Assembly: GCA_934047225.1 (NCBI GenBank)
Contig: OW204005.1
Location: forward strand, 17,988,396-18,052,395
From: Ypsolopha sequella
Lineage: Eukaryota; Arthropoda; Insecta; Lepidoptera; Ypsolophidae
Direction: 5' to 3'
DNA: 64,000 nucleotides
Part shown: positions 45,101 through 57,700 of the stretch, one piece after another
Numbering within the stretch: the first letter of the stretch is position 1
Layout: the number at the start of each line of letters is the position of its first letter
Program-made: the position numbers and the translations under genes
The notes under the pieces: generated by a model
The model's database searches: none
What the model saw: only the letters and a program-made list of their open reading frames with translations
What the model was told of the DNA's origin: nothing

Positions 45101-48100
45101 ATGCACCAGATGGTACTGCTGGTATTCAACGAAAAATAAACGTGAATAAACAACTGTAGATACCTAACTAATTATTAATTAAAAACTCAGCTCCATACTA
45201 CGACCAGAGAATATAAAGTATTACTACTACTATCGACATAAAGAGAAAAGATGCTACACATTCATAAATCGTCAACTGAAAATCGACCTTGTTGCTTGAT
45301 CAAAACACCACCGAAAGACAGAGATAAAGCGGCTAGTTTCAACAGTAGCGCAAACGAAACAAGTGCATAAAACAGGTCGGTTTTATTGTATGTACTAGGT
45401 TTTGCAGCATCACACACATGAAACGGGTAGGTACTGTATCTTCTTATTTTGTTTCTCTATCTAAGAACTAGGAAAATGACAAATAATTTTACAAAACCAT
45501 ATGTGACACATCAACACAGTGTACAATGTTACAAAAGGTGTTCCTACACACTGATTAAACTTTACTCCCGTAATTTTCTTACTTCCCCCATTCCTTTTAA
45601 GCATTACGATCTTCTAGTACGCTCACTAGCCACTACTTTAAACGCTATCTGTCTAAACAATCAAACATTTGAAATTAATATAAAGGGTACACAATCATTA
45701 ACTCTCTCATAATTTAAATTTAACTGACATAAGTGCGAATTGAATTAATTTATTTATTTGTTTTTGTTAATACAATAAACCTTTTAATAAATCCAGCTTT
45801 TAAATAATTTCTACCCACGTCCAAACGCAAACCCAGCGTACAATGATCATTGTCACCAAAACGGAACGAACCCTGTGGTTACATTCATCAATACACTCTA
45901 TGGTTACATTCTATATTTCGGTTTAGCTCTTTATACAGAAACATAAATATTATAAATAACATTATAAATTTTATATAATATTATAAATAACATGAAATAC
46001 AACAAAAATAAATCCTTACAAATGTACTTATAAAACTAAAATGTCTCCTAAAGTAAAATAAAATTATGTAGAAAATGTTTGCTAGATATGAACAGCTTTC
46101 CTATATCTAGCGCTTTAAAGGGCTTGCTAAGTCGCTAACCTGTGACAAACTCTACATACCAAACAAAACAAATTCAAACTGAAGCTGACAAAACGCCATT
46201 TGCTCAGTGACGGACGCTTAAAAATAAAATAAAATTCCATGACGGACCTATGTACCGCTAAAGAAGCTACCTACACTTATAAGACACCAAAAATGATCCA
46301 TGAGCATATCTACTGTAACTCGGACGCAAAATTATCTCACAAGAAAGGTATGTACCGCTTTTTCAAACGTAAACATTTCCAGTTGGATTCTACTTTGAAA
46401 TTATTAGATTTACACTTAATTATTACACGAAAACGAAGCTTTTCATGCGATAGTCGTTGTTTCTAAGAGCCAATAAGCATTAAAATTCTTGAATTATGTT
46501 CGTACAAATACAAACTTTCATCACCATAAACAAACATTTCATAAACCTTTTCATTTACTTACAGATGTCAGTCACACTGTTGATAAAAGGGCAAGACACC
46601 GGACTTGCCTTATGGAGTTCTCTACAACATAATTTCTGAAGAATTGTACAAAGTTGGAGCACTACCTATATTCTGAATGGACATGGATGGACAAAATCTC
46701 CCCACACTCTCGTGTAAAAGTGATCTGTTACCATCTACTGTAAATGCCATAACACCACACAACGGCTCACAGAGATGAGTGCAAGGCTATTTCTAAACTA
46801 AACTCCAACAAGAAGGAAACTGCATGGCAGCACTTCCCCCTAAGTTCAAGACAAATGATGCAATCAATTCAATCCTCGAGAGTCAACTTTATTCTACCAA
46901 AGAAGTGAATGTTTAAAGTTTATTTTGTCTTTCCCCATAGCACTAAATTTACAATACACTATGTACTACCTATAACTAAACATATTTACCTAAAAAAGTA
47001 GTAAATCTCTAAATCACTTCTCCTATTTACACGAGCAACAAATTGTACCCAAAACTGGGTGACATTACTGTATCAAACCATTTCTATAAGCACCAAATCA
47101 CTTGAAATAAGCCCAAATACCTATCCTGGTCACGGATTAACCATATTGTACTAATACCCTGTAAAACCACTACTGCTCACACTGAACTCCGTCGAATCCT
47201 CCCAATAACAAACCACTTACAACCTACATAGCTTAACGTTTGGTGCTTAATAGAAATGATTTTAACAGATATATGGCCAAAGTGTGATCGTCAGAGTAGA
47301 ACCTTACGTCGTGCCTTAAGTAGAACCCAAATTTTTTAAAAGTGATTTAGAGATAAAGTTAGCTAGACAAACCCTTATTAAAAGTTGTATTCCGTTATAA
47401 TAATAACTACCTATTATCAATCATAAACAAACGTTAACTTGAAGCAAATTAAGAGCTGTGCTCTAGCCAGGAGACTTCACTTTATTGAATGAATAAACAT
47501 TAACTTGAAATAATATTTAAGAGCTGTGCTCTCATCAGTAGTCCACATTATACTGAAAGATCAATTTAAGAGTTCAAAATTCAAAACTTATGAGCATGAA
47601 TCCAAATAAAGAGTGTTTATCTGTCTGTCTTTTAAGTACAATATGTGATTGCTCTCAGAAACAATTTTAGTCCCTAGCACTATTAACTTTTAATGTCTTG
47701 AGAAGGTTAGAAAGCTAAAGAGAGATCTCTAGCTGAGGAATTACAGTTAAAAGAACTTTGAGGTGACGTAACAGCTGTAATCTATGAAAAATATTTGGTT
47801 GAATATATTTTAGAATAACTGGTGTTTTATTTAATCTCATTTAGGCATTTCTCAGCAAATATAATGTACAGTAATTAACATTGGCTTTCCAAACTAGATA
47901 TGTAAAGTTCATAATATAGTACGAACAAAACCATAGTATCAAAGTTAGACGGTTGTTTGTTTTAAATGAAACTTAGTTCTTTGAATTAAGGTACATGTTT
48001 TATAACATATTATAAACATAATTTACTAAAAATAAATTAGAAAAGATGTTGAATCCATCAGCACGTGTCTTAATCATACCAAAGACACAATTCATCATAT

Positions 48101-48859
48101 TGTTACGAATAGTATTACCACAAGATTATAAATAAAAGATATTACAATAAAACAACGCCATTTAGACTTATTCTCGTACATATATTTCTTTATACTTAAT
48201 GAATGTGGTACGATAACCCTACCAAATTACTTTAATCAAGAAAATCCCCGTGGCAATGTAATTTATATAACTTTGTTAATTATTAACATAATGTTTTGAT
48301 AATGTACAGAGATATCATCTCGGCAAAACAAATGATGGAACTAAATGGCTAAGCCCACAAAATGTAGATGACCCTTAGAATAATTATGTAGCTACATCTT
48401 ACATACTTATCTTGGTGCACTAATTGTTATAAAGCAGATATATACTCATCTTTAAACAAAGCGTCGGTATTGAAATTGGATTAGTAACACATATCAAGGA
48501 GTCATTAATGATTCAATCAGATTTCCAGCAACAATAATTTCAAATGAAGTAATATTTCGTAATTATAATAAATGATTATTGAAACATAGAAATAATCCTT
48601 TCTAAATGACGAAAAGAACAACAATAACAAAGTACAAAAGTATAAATTTGGAAAGCTTCGCTTATCTTGAAGATTATAAAAGATTATTTTCTTTATTTTA
48701 TAAGTTCTCCTTTTTCCGTCCAATGCGTCAAAAGTCATCCACGAGACAGAACATCATGTTCACAGCTTACGCTGCGAACAGGCTTCCGACAAGAGTCGAC
48801 CATCCTTTTTGAGAGAGAACGTCATGTTTACAGGTCACGCTGTGACCAGGCTCCCGACA
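48101..48859 (-). repeat. LTR (3' in element orientation)
   Basis: 759 bp, matching 53987-54745 base for base wherever I compared. ORFs of 68-73 codons inside it occur in both LTRs and are not genes. Confidence 0.85.
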
Positions 48860-48920
48860 GTCGTCCATCCTGACACTTATTTGCGTCCCTGCAAATAAAA
48901 GGTTTTAGTTGGTTGTAATA

Positions 48921-50352
48921 GAGCATTTCTCATTTTTTTTCGTAACTTGATTTTTTTGCTGTCCCACAAAGTTATTTATCATTATTGTGTACAAAATGGT
49001 CTAACAGTATTTAACTGTAGACGGTGTGGTTTTCTTTATTTATTTTTGAATACGAAAAAAATACTGAATGTCTAAAATAAGTATATATTAATTAAAATTA
49101 AGTAAATAAAAAACATTCCCAAATTTTAATGTATGAAAAGTCACGTGTCCCATACGACTTACTGATACTTTGATCGCTAATATTTCGGAAAGTGCAAAAG
49201 CATCCTACGTATTTTTTGATTTTAATTGCTTAATCATTATGTCGGGGTTCATTTCATATTATCTTTGAGAAGAGACTAGTGCATTATTTTTTCAAAAAAC
49301 ACATTTTAATCTTGTCCCAGAAAAGTTTCAAAAAGTGACATCTTCTTTTGTTACCAATTCTAGCATATTACTTTTGTGAAATATACCAATAAGTTGATAT
49401 TTTTAGTTTTTGGCAACACTCTACGTGACATTTCAGTATGCCATTTTGTTGAGCAATCTCTCTCTGCTGGATGGCGTCTTAGAGTGTACACGTGCCTACT
49501 ATTGCTCAATTTCTGTTCAGTTTTTGTTACCAGATTTTACAGGTAAATTGTTAATATCTCATAAAACCATTGTTGGTTTTTGAAAGAGAATATTCTAAGT
49601 TACATTGGAGTTGAATTTAAATAAAACAGTTATTGTTTTTACTGTGATGAATAAATTTCAAAACATAAATTATTCTCGTTTCGTTACTACTTCTTTTGTT
49701 ACTTTGGCATAGTAATGTATAAGAGGAAAGTTAGGTAACAAAAAAGGAATTCAAACAAAAGTAGCAAAAAAGGTAACAAAAAAGGAATTTTGTTACTCTT
49801 ATTTTGTTACTGTCCCAAAATTAAGCAACATTAATTTTGAATTTTCCTGGGTTTTAATTGACTTAAAACGCCTAAAAATGATCGTTAATAATGAAAAATA
49901 GAAACATGTCGGGATAAATAATATTATCTTTCTATAATTAATTTTGGTTTTCATAAAATAAAAACTTTTGCCTTTATGTTTGTACCAATGGTAACAAAAA
50001 TGATTATTGCAGAGTTTTCGTAAATATGTTTTTATTTAAAGGGATATTTTTGCTGAAATTATTAAAAGTATAATCATGAATTTAAAGAAACAATGTTTCC
50101 TACTGGTATATCTACAATAACTTATCCAATTTTCACCAAATAAGTAGTAACAAAATAGGACGCTTTTTTTTCACCCCCTAATTGGATTTTCACAATTTTA
50201 TCACTGAAACGGTGAAATCACATACGTGCTAAACCAATATTATCAATCTAAACACAATAAATTATCAGATTTTCATGTTATATACATATATTTACGATAT
50301 TTTCATTTTGGACAAGTTTTTGAATTAGTAGCAAATTTTTTGAGAAATGCTC
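48921..50352. mobile_element. 1,432-bp TIR element nested in the LTR element
   Basis: The ends gagcatttctca and tgagaaatgctc are inverted repeats that continue imperfectly (ttcgtaacttgatttttttg against caaattttttg). AATA flanks both sides. The interior repeats the word ttttgttac or its complement gtaacaaaa many times (for example near 49345, 49515, 49690, 49735, 49770, 49795, 49990 and 50150) and has no long ORF. Confidence 0.65.
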
Positions 50353-50356
50353 AATA

Positions 50357-51560
50357 ATAAATTTAAGTTGATATTTATCATTCGTTATCATTTAGCGGCC
50401 CAATCATTCGTCACAACGGCTCACCATTCAATACCATTAGGTAATAGCTCATCATTCGTTACCATTAGGTAACGGTCCATTACATGTAAATTTGCATAAC
50501 TCAATTACGGAATTTACCAATAACCGATATTTGATAACAAGCTGTACATAACAACGTGGATATCTTCCAAAATTATTTATCCTTCCAATAAATATATTAA
50601 TGTTGCTCTTGTTTTAGGATTTGTCAAGTCACATTGTATCTTCTCAACGTCTAGTGTTAGAATAATTCTAATAAAATTCTAATAGAATTTGATCTTTTAT
50701 CCCTACATTTCCATCAGCTAAATGATTAACAGAATTTACACGTTGTATATAGTCTAGATAGTAATATACCCTGCTATAGCAAAAGTGGAGATTCCGAATA
50801 ATTGCGTACTTCAATTACTGCGGTTTAAGTGGAGAGTAATAAGGGAGGTATCGAATAATCTTTATCATCATCATCATACACACACGTTCTAGACTCAACA
50901 AAAACAGCTTCATCATCGCTTGTACCTGCGGTCTGGACATTTACGAGAGTTGAGGAGGGACAATGATGTCTTCGTTGTACCAGACTGCTATACGATTATT
51001 TTTTGAATAGGTATCATTTATTGTTAGTACATTAACAATATATAATATAGTATAGTCCTTCTGTATTTCCTCTTATTTTCAGGGTATAACCGGTCACAGT
51101 AAGATTGATGTTACGGCCATTTGTTATTAGTTGTCCAAGAATAATTTGAAGATTACGCATATCCACATTGACTATAACTAACGTGTTTTAAAATTTAATA
51201 CAATTGGTCACCAAGCTCACCTTATGATGACTTGAACAGTTGAGACGATGTTCGCTGAAGTTTTCGAAGCAGCCGCTATAATTCCACTAAAATAGAGTCA
51301 CGGCTTGACCAGCATCTCTCGAAATTATGCTCTACTTTACATACTACTCTCAAAATGATACATTTTGGATCACTTGGAAGGTGTTTTAACTCGGTACTGA
51401 AACTTAACAAAAATGCAGGCTGATAATTTGCGCTGATTACAACATTGATACCTTGATTGAATATCTCGAGTCATTGGCGTTTTCATCTCTACTAGAAGTG
51501 TCTAATTTGTCTCGATAATTATTTTATTTAATTAACCATTTCTGGATTTTCCCCAGTTTC
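50357..51560 (-). other. Internal LTR-element sequence, unassigned
   Basis: Many stops occur in all frames. Short readable stretches on the minus strand (for example MRNLQIILGQLITNGRNI near 51100-51160) suggest decayed element coding, possibly a third ORF, but I cannot name it. A short direct repeat (cattcgttaccattaggtaa-type) lies at about 50420-50475. Confidence 0.35.
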
Positions 51561-51929
51561 CCCAGAGAGCACATATAAATTTTTATTATACACATATACA
51601 TTTTCATATATATATATATTTTCACATATATATTTTCTTGCAGAATAATCCATTCTACTCTATTAATGAATTCATGAATTTAAACATAAAGCCATGTTCA
51701 TTTCCTAATTAGACATTTAAATTTGTTTTTAATTAAGTTTGACATTTTTAATTTATTTTTTTATTTTAATGTTAGCTACACATTTTTAATAATGGATTCC
51801 ATATGTGTACCGATTGTGTATGTACAATTGTACATATTTTGCATTTAATGTGATATTTATATTAATAATAACTGACAAACCTTTTATAACGGACTTTGTT
51901 ATATGGTGAATAAATATCTTATATCTTAT

Positions 51930-53160
51930 AAAACCCATTCTCAAAAAATATACTAAATTGGATGTTAATATTTTTAATTACCGACCGATATCCTTACCGT
52001 CTATTCTTCCAAAGGTCTTTGAGAAATTGTGTAAATCTCTTACTTCCCACAAAATATTAGCTAAATAAAAATTTGGATTCCAAAAGGGTAGCTCTGCTAT
52101 TGGTGCCATTTTTGACATGGCTAACTTCGTATCGAAAGCTTTGGATTGTAAAATAACATAGTAACAGTTCTATTAGATCTGTCCAAGGCATTTGATCACG
52201 TAGATCACAACATAATGGTTTTGATGTTGAACCGATATGGTATACAGGGTAGAGTCAATTTGGTTAAATTCATACCTCTGGGACCAACAGTAAGGTGTTT
52301 TACGAGTACTTTCTATTATAATTAAAAACAGAGTTTTGATTAATAATACTATCCAGCTGGCGATTCTCACTGTTATTGGTTGGTGTAGACGTTAACGATT
52401 CCATACCAATGCCAATAAAACTAATATGATTAACTTGAGGAACTACAACACTCCCATTGTAAATGCAATGTCACTATTGAAGGTTAAACAATTGATTTTA
52501 TAACGGAAGCTAAATTCTTAGGTGTATAGATAGATGAACGTATGAGCTGGAAAAGATACATCAAATCTGGAAAGCAAATTAAGCAGTTTTTGTTATGCCT
52601 TGAGAACATTTACTTATATAGTAACTAAACGAGCTGTACTCCAGGCTTTCTTCTAAATCAAAGGTGCTTTATGCCATGGCTGTATGGGGTCGAAGTACAG
52701 ATACCATAGACGAACAATCATCCATGCAGAATGCAGATACTAAAAAATTTTTATAACATAGAAGCGCCGTATAAGGATTATAGAAGCTTTTAATTCTGAC
52801 ATGGAATCTTGTCGAAATTCATTAGTCAAATTAAAGGTTCGCACTATAACAGTACTTTAAATTATTGAACTTTGTAAGCTTTTCCGGAGATATCCAAATA
52901 AATTTTTCAGTCTACCACCAAGCTAAGTATAGTGATCGTTTAAATAAGCGTTACGAAAATAATCTTAAAGCACATAGTAATAGAACAGTATCTTAAAGTA
53001 AAGCTACAAAAAGGACTGTAATAAAAGTATATAATTCACTGCCTTTTAAAATAAAACTTCTAAATAGTAATTAATCCTACAAAAAAACCGAAAGGTGCTT
53101 GTTAAATATCTCTCCTTATGAACTCAAGGAATTTTATAAGTTTCAACAATGTTTATTTTA
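51930..53160 (+). pseudogene. Decayed LINE reverse transcriptase inside the LTR element
   Basis: The plus strand reads KPILKKYTKLDVNIF, then NYRPISLPSILPKVFEKL from 51976, then FGFQKGSSAIGAIFDMA and VLLDLSKAFDHVDHNIM near 52165-52220. These are reverse-transcriptase blocks of Jockey/CR1-type LINEs. Further on are FLGV-x-IDERMSWKRYI and a C-terminal VYNSLPFKIKLL. Stops and frameshifts occur throughout. It lies opposite in direction to the host LTR element. A T-rich 3' region follows to about 53370. Confidence 0.75.
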
Positions 53161-53398
53161 TATGTAATACGTCTACTCAAGTATTGTTGAATTGACAATT
53201 CGTAATATTGGTAAATGTTAAATTGAATTATTGTTTTTTTTTTTTGGTTGTGTAGATTTTTAAATTTTGCATGTAATAGTATAATTAATATTGATGTTTA
53301 CTGTGGGTAGAATTGGATTGGAAGTTATGATTATTATTCCTACCATCTATTATATAATGTAGTGACATGTAGTTAATTGCAGCTAAACATTGAATGGA

Positions 53399-53986
53399 CC
53401 ACAAACTCTGCACGTTGGCCGGTCTGCATTTTAATAGCGCCTAACTGCGTGGCTCTGTTCACCACATAAAAAACACGTGATATTTCTCTCGAAATTAATG
53501 TTCTGGTTCCCGTTGTGTGGATCAGCATCAGTTCTGCACTGCTCGAACCGATTCCTAAATATTGGGTAAATGTATTTCAGTTTGTCTTGTCAGATGGGGA
53601 TGCTTTCAGTAATTCTAGTTTCCCCTCACTCCAAGTCAGATCATAATCGGGCTGAGACGAGTACTAGGTACGCGTCATACCTTGTAATCGAGACTGTATA
53701 AACAAGCTCACCATTATGTCAGCCTCCGCCGTGAAGTTGCCGTGATACTTTGGATCGGGCTTACCGGTATCCGGTACTGAGGGTTGTGTGCTGTTCGGTG
53801 TTACCAGGGTGTATTTAGGCTCCATAGCCTTTGCTTCAGGTTCATGAATTGGATCCCCGACGGTTGTGTTAGGACATGGTGCTGAGCTACTCCACCGCCA
53901 CGGCTTGGGATCAAGAACGTCAGGGTATAAACCAAAAGTCCGTCTATCGCTTAAGCTTGGGCATTATGGATCCCACTTCTGAAAAT
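53399..53986 (-). pseudogene. Degenerate gag-like region
   Basis: On the minus strand, after the primer-site region, a frame reads MEPKYTLVTPNSTQPSVPDT, then GKPDPKYHGNFTAEADIM. Near 53475-53405 there is TCFLCGEQSHAVRRY, a CCHC knuckle whose last cysteine is a tyrosine, followed by a stop and CRVCG. Frameshifts separate the parts. This supports a gypsy-type Gag and the minus orientation. The missing cysteine and stops mean it is not functional as read. Confidence 0.55.
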
Positions 53987-54745
53987 TGTTACGAATAGTA
54001 TTACCACAAGATTATAAATAAAAGATATTACAATAAAACAACGCCATTTAGACTTATTCTCGTACATATATTTCTTTATACTTAATGAATGTGGTACGAT
54101 AACCCTACCAAATTACTTTAATCAAGAAAATCCCCGTGGCAATGTAATTTATATAACTTTGTTAATTATTAACATAATGTTTTGATAATGTACAGAGATA
54201 TCATCTCGGCAAAACAAATGATGGAACTAAATGGCTAAGCCCACAAAATGTAGATGACCCTTAGAATAATTATGTAGCTACATCTTACATACTTATCTTG
54301 GTGCACTAATTGTTATAAAGCAGATATATACTCATCTTTAAACAAAGCGTCGGTATTGAAATTGGATTAGTAACACATATCAAGGAGTCATTAATGATTC
54401 AATCAGATTTCCAGCAACAATAATTTCAAATGAAGTAATATTTCGTAATTATAATAAATGATTATTGAAACATAGAAATAATCCTTTCTAAATGACGAAA
54501 AGAACAACAATAACAAAGTACAAAAGTATAAATTTGGAAAGCTTCGCTTATCTTGAAGATTATAAAAGATTATTTTCTTTATTTTATAAGTTCTCCTTTT
54601 TCCGTCCAATGCGTCAAAAGTCATCCACGAGACAGAACATCATGTTCACAGCTTACGCTGCGAACAGGCTTCCGACAAGAGTCGACCATCCTTTTTGAGA
54701 GAGAACGTCATGTTTACAGGTCACGCTGTGACCAGGCTCCCGACA
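53987..54745 (-). repeat. LTR (5' in element orientation)
   Basis: 759-bp partner of 48101-48859. On the minus strand a TATA-like ttataaaataaag lies at about 54590-54577. ORFs at 54403-54834 are not genes; the last one runs out of the LTR into the flanking unit. Confidence 0.85.
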
Positions 54746-57700
54746 ATATGGACATCTTTTTATACCATTACCAGACTCAATACCAGTTACCTAATTACCG
54801 TACCTTCATTCATGTGTACATAGGTTTCATTTAATGAACCTCTTACATGAAATTTAGCCAATATAAATTACCTTATATAAATGAATTTAATAGGCAACTA
54901 GCTACTTTATACTAGTAGTTTTATCTTTATATAATTGTAAATGATGGGTAAGAATTCCTTTCAATCCTTCACAAATCACAGCCATTTATGTAGTCAATTT
55001 TTATAACTACTGAATAGAATAATTTCAATATAAGTAAGTACTTTTGATTGAGAAACCTGCTCTAGGTAAAGTAGTAATAATAATACTAATAGAACTTAGT
55101 TTTTGTTCCATAGATGTATTTATTTATTTCCAATGACGAAGATACAACTTTTACTACCCCATATTTGGTGTATAGTAATAGTTAAGGCCTTGTTTGCCAG
55201 ACAATGGAAAACTTTTATGCAAACAAATACATCATTTGTATTTTAAGTTTATTGAGTATTGATAAAGATTGAAATTATTCTTATTTCTTGAATAAAATCT
55301 CCCAGAGCTATTTCCTCAGTAAGTAAATAATTTAACAGTCAAATGGGTATTAAAATCAAAGCCATTTCTTATTTCACCTAAGAACTTTCTTCTGGATAGT
55401 AAGTACTAACCAAACAATGCCGTCAAGTCACTGCACTCTATTTTTGGACTCCTACAATCAGATTATTTGATTTGATAGGTACCTACATAAAAGGTTCTTA
55501 TTTATTGATAAATATAGATTCAAATCATTTCAATTTAGTTTTCACTAAGAACTGACCTTAAGAAGGGTTTGGTAGGTACCACAGTTATGACCTTTTGTAG
55601 TCCAGAATACATTTCATCAACATGAATTCAAAATCAAGACTTATGTATGCTTTCTCTATTATTTAGGCATATTCTTGTGCCAAACTCGAGCCTCCTTATT
55701 TCTTAAAAGAAATAAGTACCTAAGTAAATACATCATATTTAGAGATCCTTAAGTGGTGAAACTCAAATGTTTTCTAATACTTATTCCTGAACCACTAAAA
55801 TATAATTTTCAGAGATCCCTATGTACTTGGAACCTTATAACCTAAACCAACCTAAATTTACTGACCTATTTTTCCTAAACAATGATGAAGGTTACCTGAT
55901 ACCTCCCACTATGTATAATTTCTCAAAAATAAATTATTAATACCCTAACAGTAGACTTTATTTTAGAATTTACCTGCCTAACATTTGGCCCTAAAATCAA
56001 GTATTCCTAGGCTTTCAAATGTGTGGATTTCAAGGCTAGAGGTCCGTCACCTCACATTTACAATTAAACGTGTGTGTGGTTGTATATTGTGCTAGCAAAC
56101 ACCATACAACCCCTCAACTAATCGACAGAAAGACGCGGGGCAAGTTGGAACCCCTGTGTGTGCCTAACACCCTAAAACTTTGCCCTACTCAGACAGGGGG
56201 TGATACAGTAGGTAAAAAGGACGTCACCCCGCTGGCTGGGATAGCCTATATGTTCATGTGTATATATAAATATATAGATATGAGACCATGACCAGCTCAG
56301 TCAGATGACAAAGGTTAGAACAAATCGCAACCTCTTCACGGCACGGACGCTTTGCCATAAACATCGCCTTTCATGGGGGATGTGTTTCCAGTATGTAAAA
56401 CTGGAGCAAGGCCATCCCAGACGCTTGCTTCCCTCCAGAGGAGGTTAAAACTAGATTCTGTCGTTCACACCAGTAGGTGACCTGAATCTTAGCCCAGTGC
56501 GACTTCCGCTCTGTAAGATCCCTGCCTGACTCTTCAAGATTTCCCAGCGACTAGCCCTATGCCACATTGTCACCCTGGTACATCTTCCCGTTTCCACGTC
56601 CGGCAATACTAAGAAGAGACCATACTCCCTGCCCTCCCCATCAACCCCTGAAACGACCTATGCACTACTACATTATTTAAGTACGTACTTTAATTTCGGA
56701 ACTTGAAAAGACGATTATCGAACCCTTTACATATCGCGGAATCTAGCTCGTTCCTCGTTCACCCTATACGAATTCAAACGCGCCTGTGTCAATCTCCGAG
56801 TCGGAAAAGTCAAAAACTATTGACCATAACCGAATCTATTTACGATAAAAGGGCATACAGCCACCTAAAAGCTAACGCGAACGCGAAATGACCCCGTGGT
56901 CAAACGAACAGATAGATTGACACATTCCGTATTTTAATCGCAAGTTCCGAAAACAAAATTACTATTGAAGCAAAGAAAACCCACCCCGTAACAATACTCT
57001 GAACTTGGGACTTCACCTTGAGACTTCTTGACAGCACTTCGACGATGGTATAAAAATATCTGATCCCCAATCCGCTTCTCCATGACCTTATATACTCCGT
57101 TCCGTTCGTTCCGTTCGGTGCGTTCGCTTCGTTCGCTGCGTTCGCTCCGTTCGCTGCGTTCGCTCCTTATTGGAATCAACCTAATGCATATAGTCACAAG
57201 ATCCATTTTGTTACGAAATCTTCGCAGTCCTCCTGACGCCAGCAAGAAATCGACCAAAAGAGACAAAATGATAACAGATATAAGAGCGAGTGAGATGGGT
57301 ATACAGCAACTGCCAATGCCACCGTCTCGTCTACATTGTAATAACTTATAGCTAGCTAGGGTTCACGCATGAATGGAAACCATCATGTTTGAAATTGAAA
57401 GTTTGTTTTTAATCTATTTAATATTGGACCGATTGCTTGGGCCAGAGGTTTAGTTTACTGTATTTATTATTTAAAATCAGTAATTTGACGCGATCGATTT
57501 CAATTTGCTTTATTTATTTAAACGTAATTTATTTGATTACATACAACAATCTTCCTGTCCATTATAAGAACATTTATTTGTGAATTGAGACGTGAACAGA
57601 TGAGGTCCAATCTGTCACAGCTCTTCCCCCAAAATTTACGCAGATTAGCATGCCTTAAACGAAGGAAATTTTCTCTCCCATCATTCACAAATGTAAACAA

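Larger units (their letters stand above)
36214..47145. repeat. 10,932-bp tandem unit, copy 1 (empty site)
   Basis: From ttgtactaataccctgtaaa onward the sequence repeats from 47146 at an offset of 10,932 bp. After an insertion in copy 2 it resumes from 54750 at an offset of 17,581 bp. No ORF exceeds 110 codons on either strand, and none resembles a known protein. Large parts read as C-rich and G-poor on the plus strand, for example around 42180-42260. Smaller duplications inside are listed separately. What the unit does is unknown. It could be a long non-coding repeat, a large non-autonomous element, or allelic sequence wrongly placed in tandem by assembly. Confidence 0.9.
48101..54745 (-). 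mobile_element. 6,645-bp LTR retrotransposon, gypsy-like, no pol visible
   Basis: It has two 759-bp direct repeats (48101-48859; 53987-54745), each starting TGTTACG and ending CCCGACA, and ATAT duplications at 48097-48100 and 54746-54749. Copy 1 of the tandem unit shows the uninterrupted target tcatcatatggacatc. The length by offset (17,581 minus 10,932 minus 4) is 6,645, as measured. Minus orientation is inferred from the primer-binding-type sequence next to 53986 (minus strand attttcagaagtgggatcc) and from a gag-like zinc knuckle on that strand. The 4-bp duplication fits the gypsy group. No integrase or reverse transcriptase of its own is recognisable. Confidence 0.85.

Noticed and set aside
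36214..48100. 36214-37166 and 47146-48100 as an LTR pair
   Set aside because: The similarity does not stop at 37166. It resumes after the inserted element at 54746, so this is a tandem duplication, not two LTRs.
48517..48873. ORFs of 68-73 codons in the LTR
   Set aside because: They lie entirely or mostly in the non-coding LTR and recur in the other LTR.
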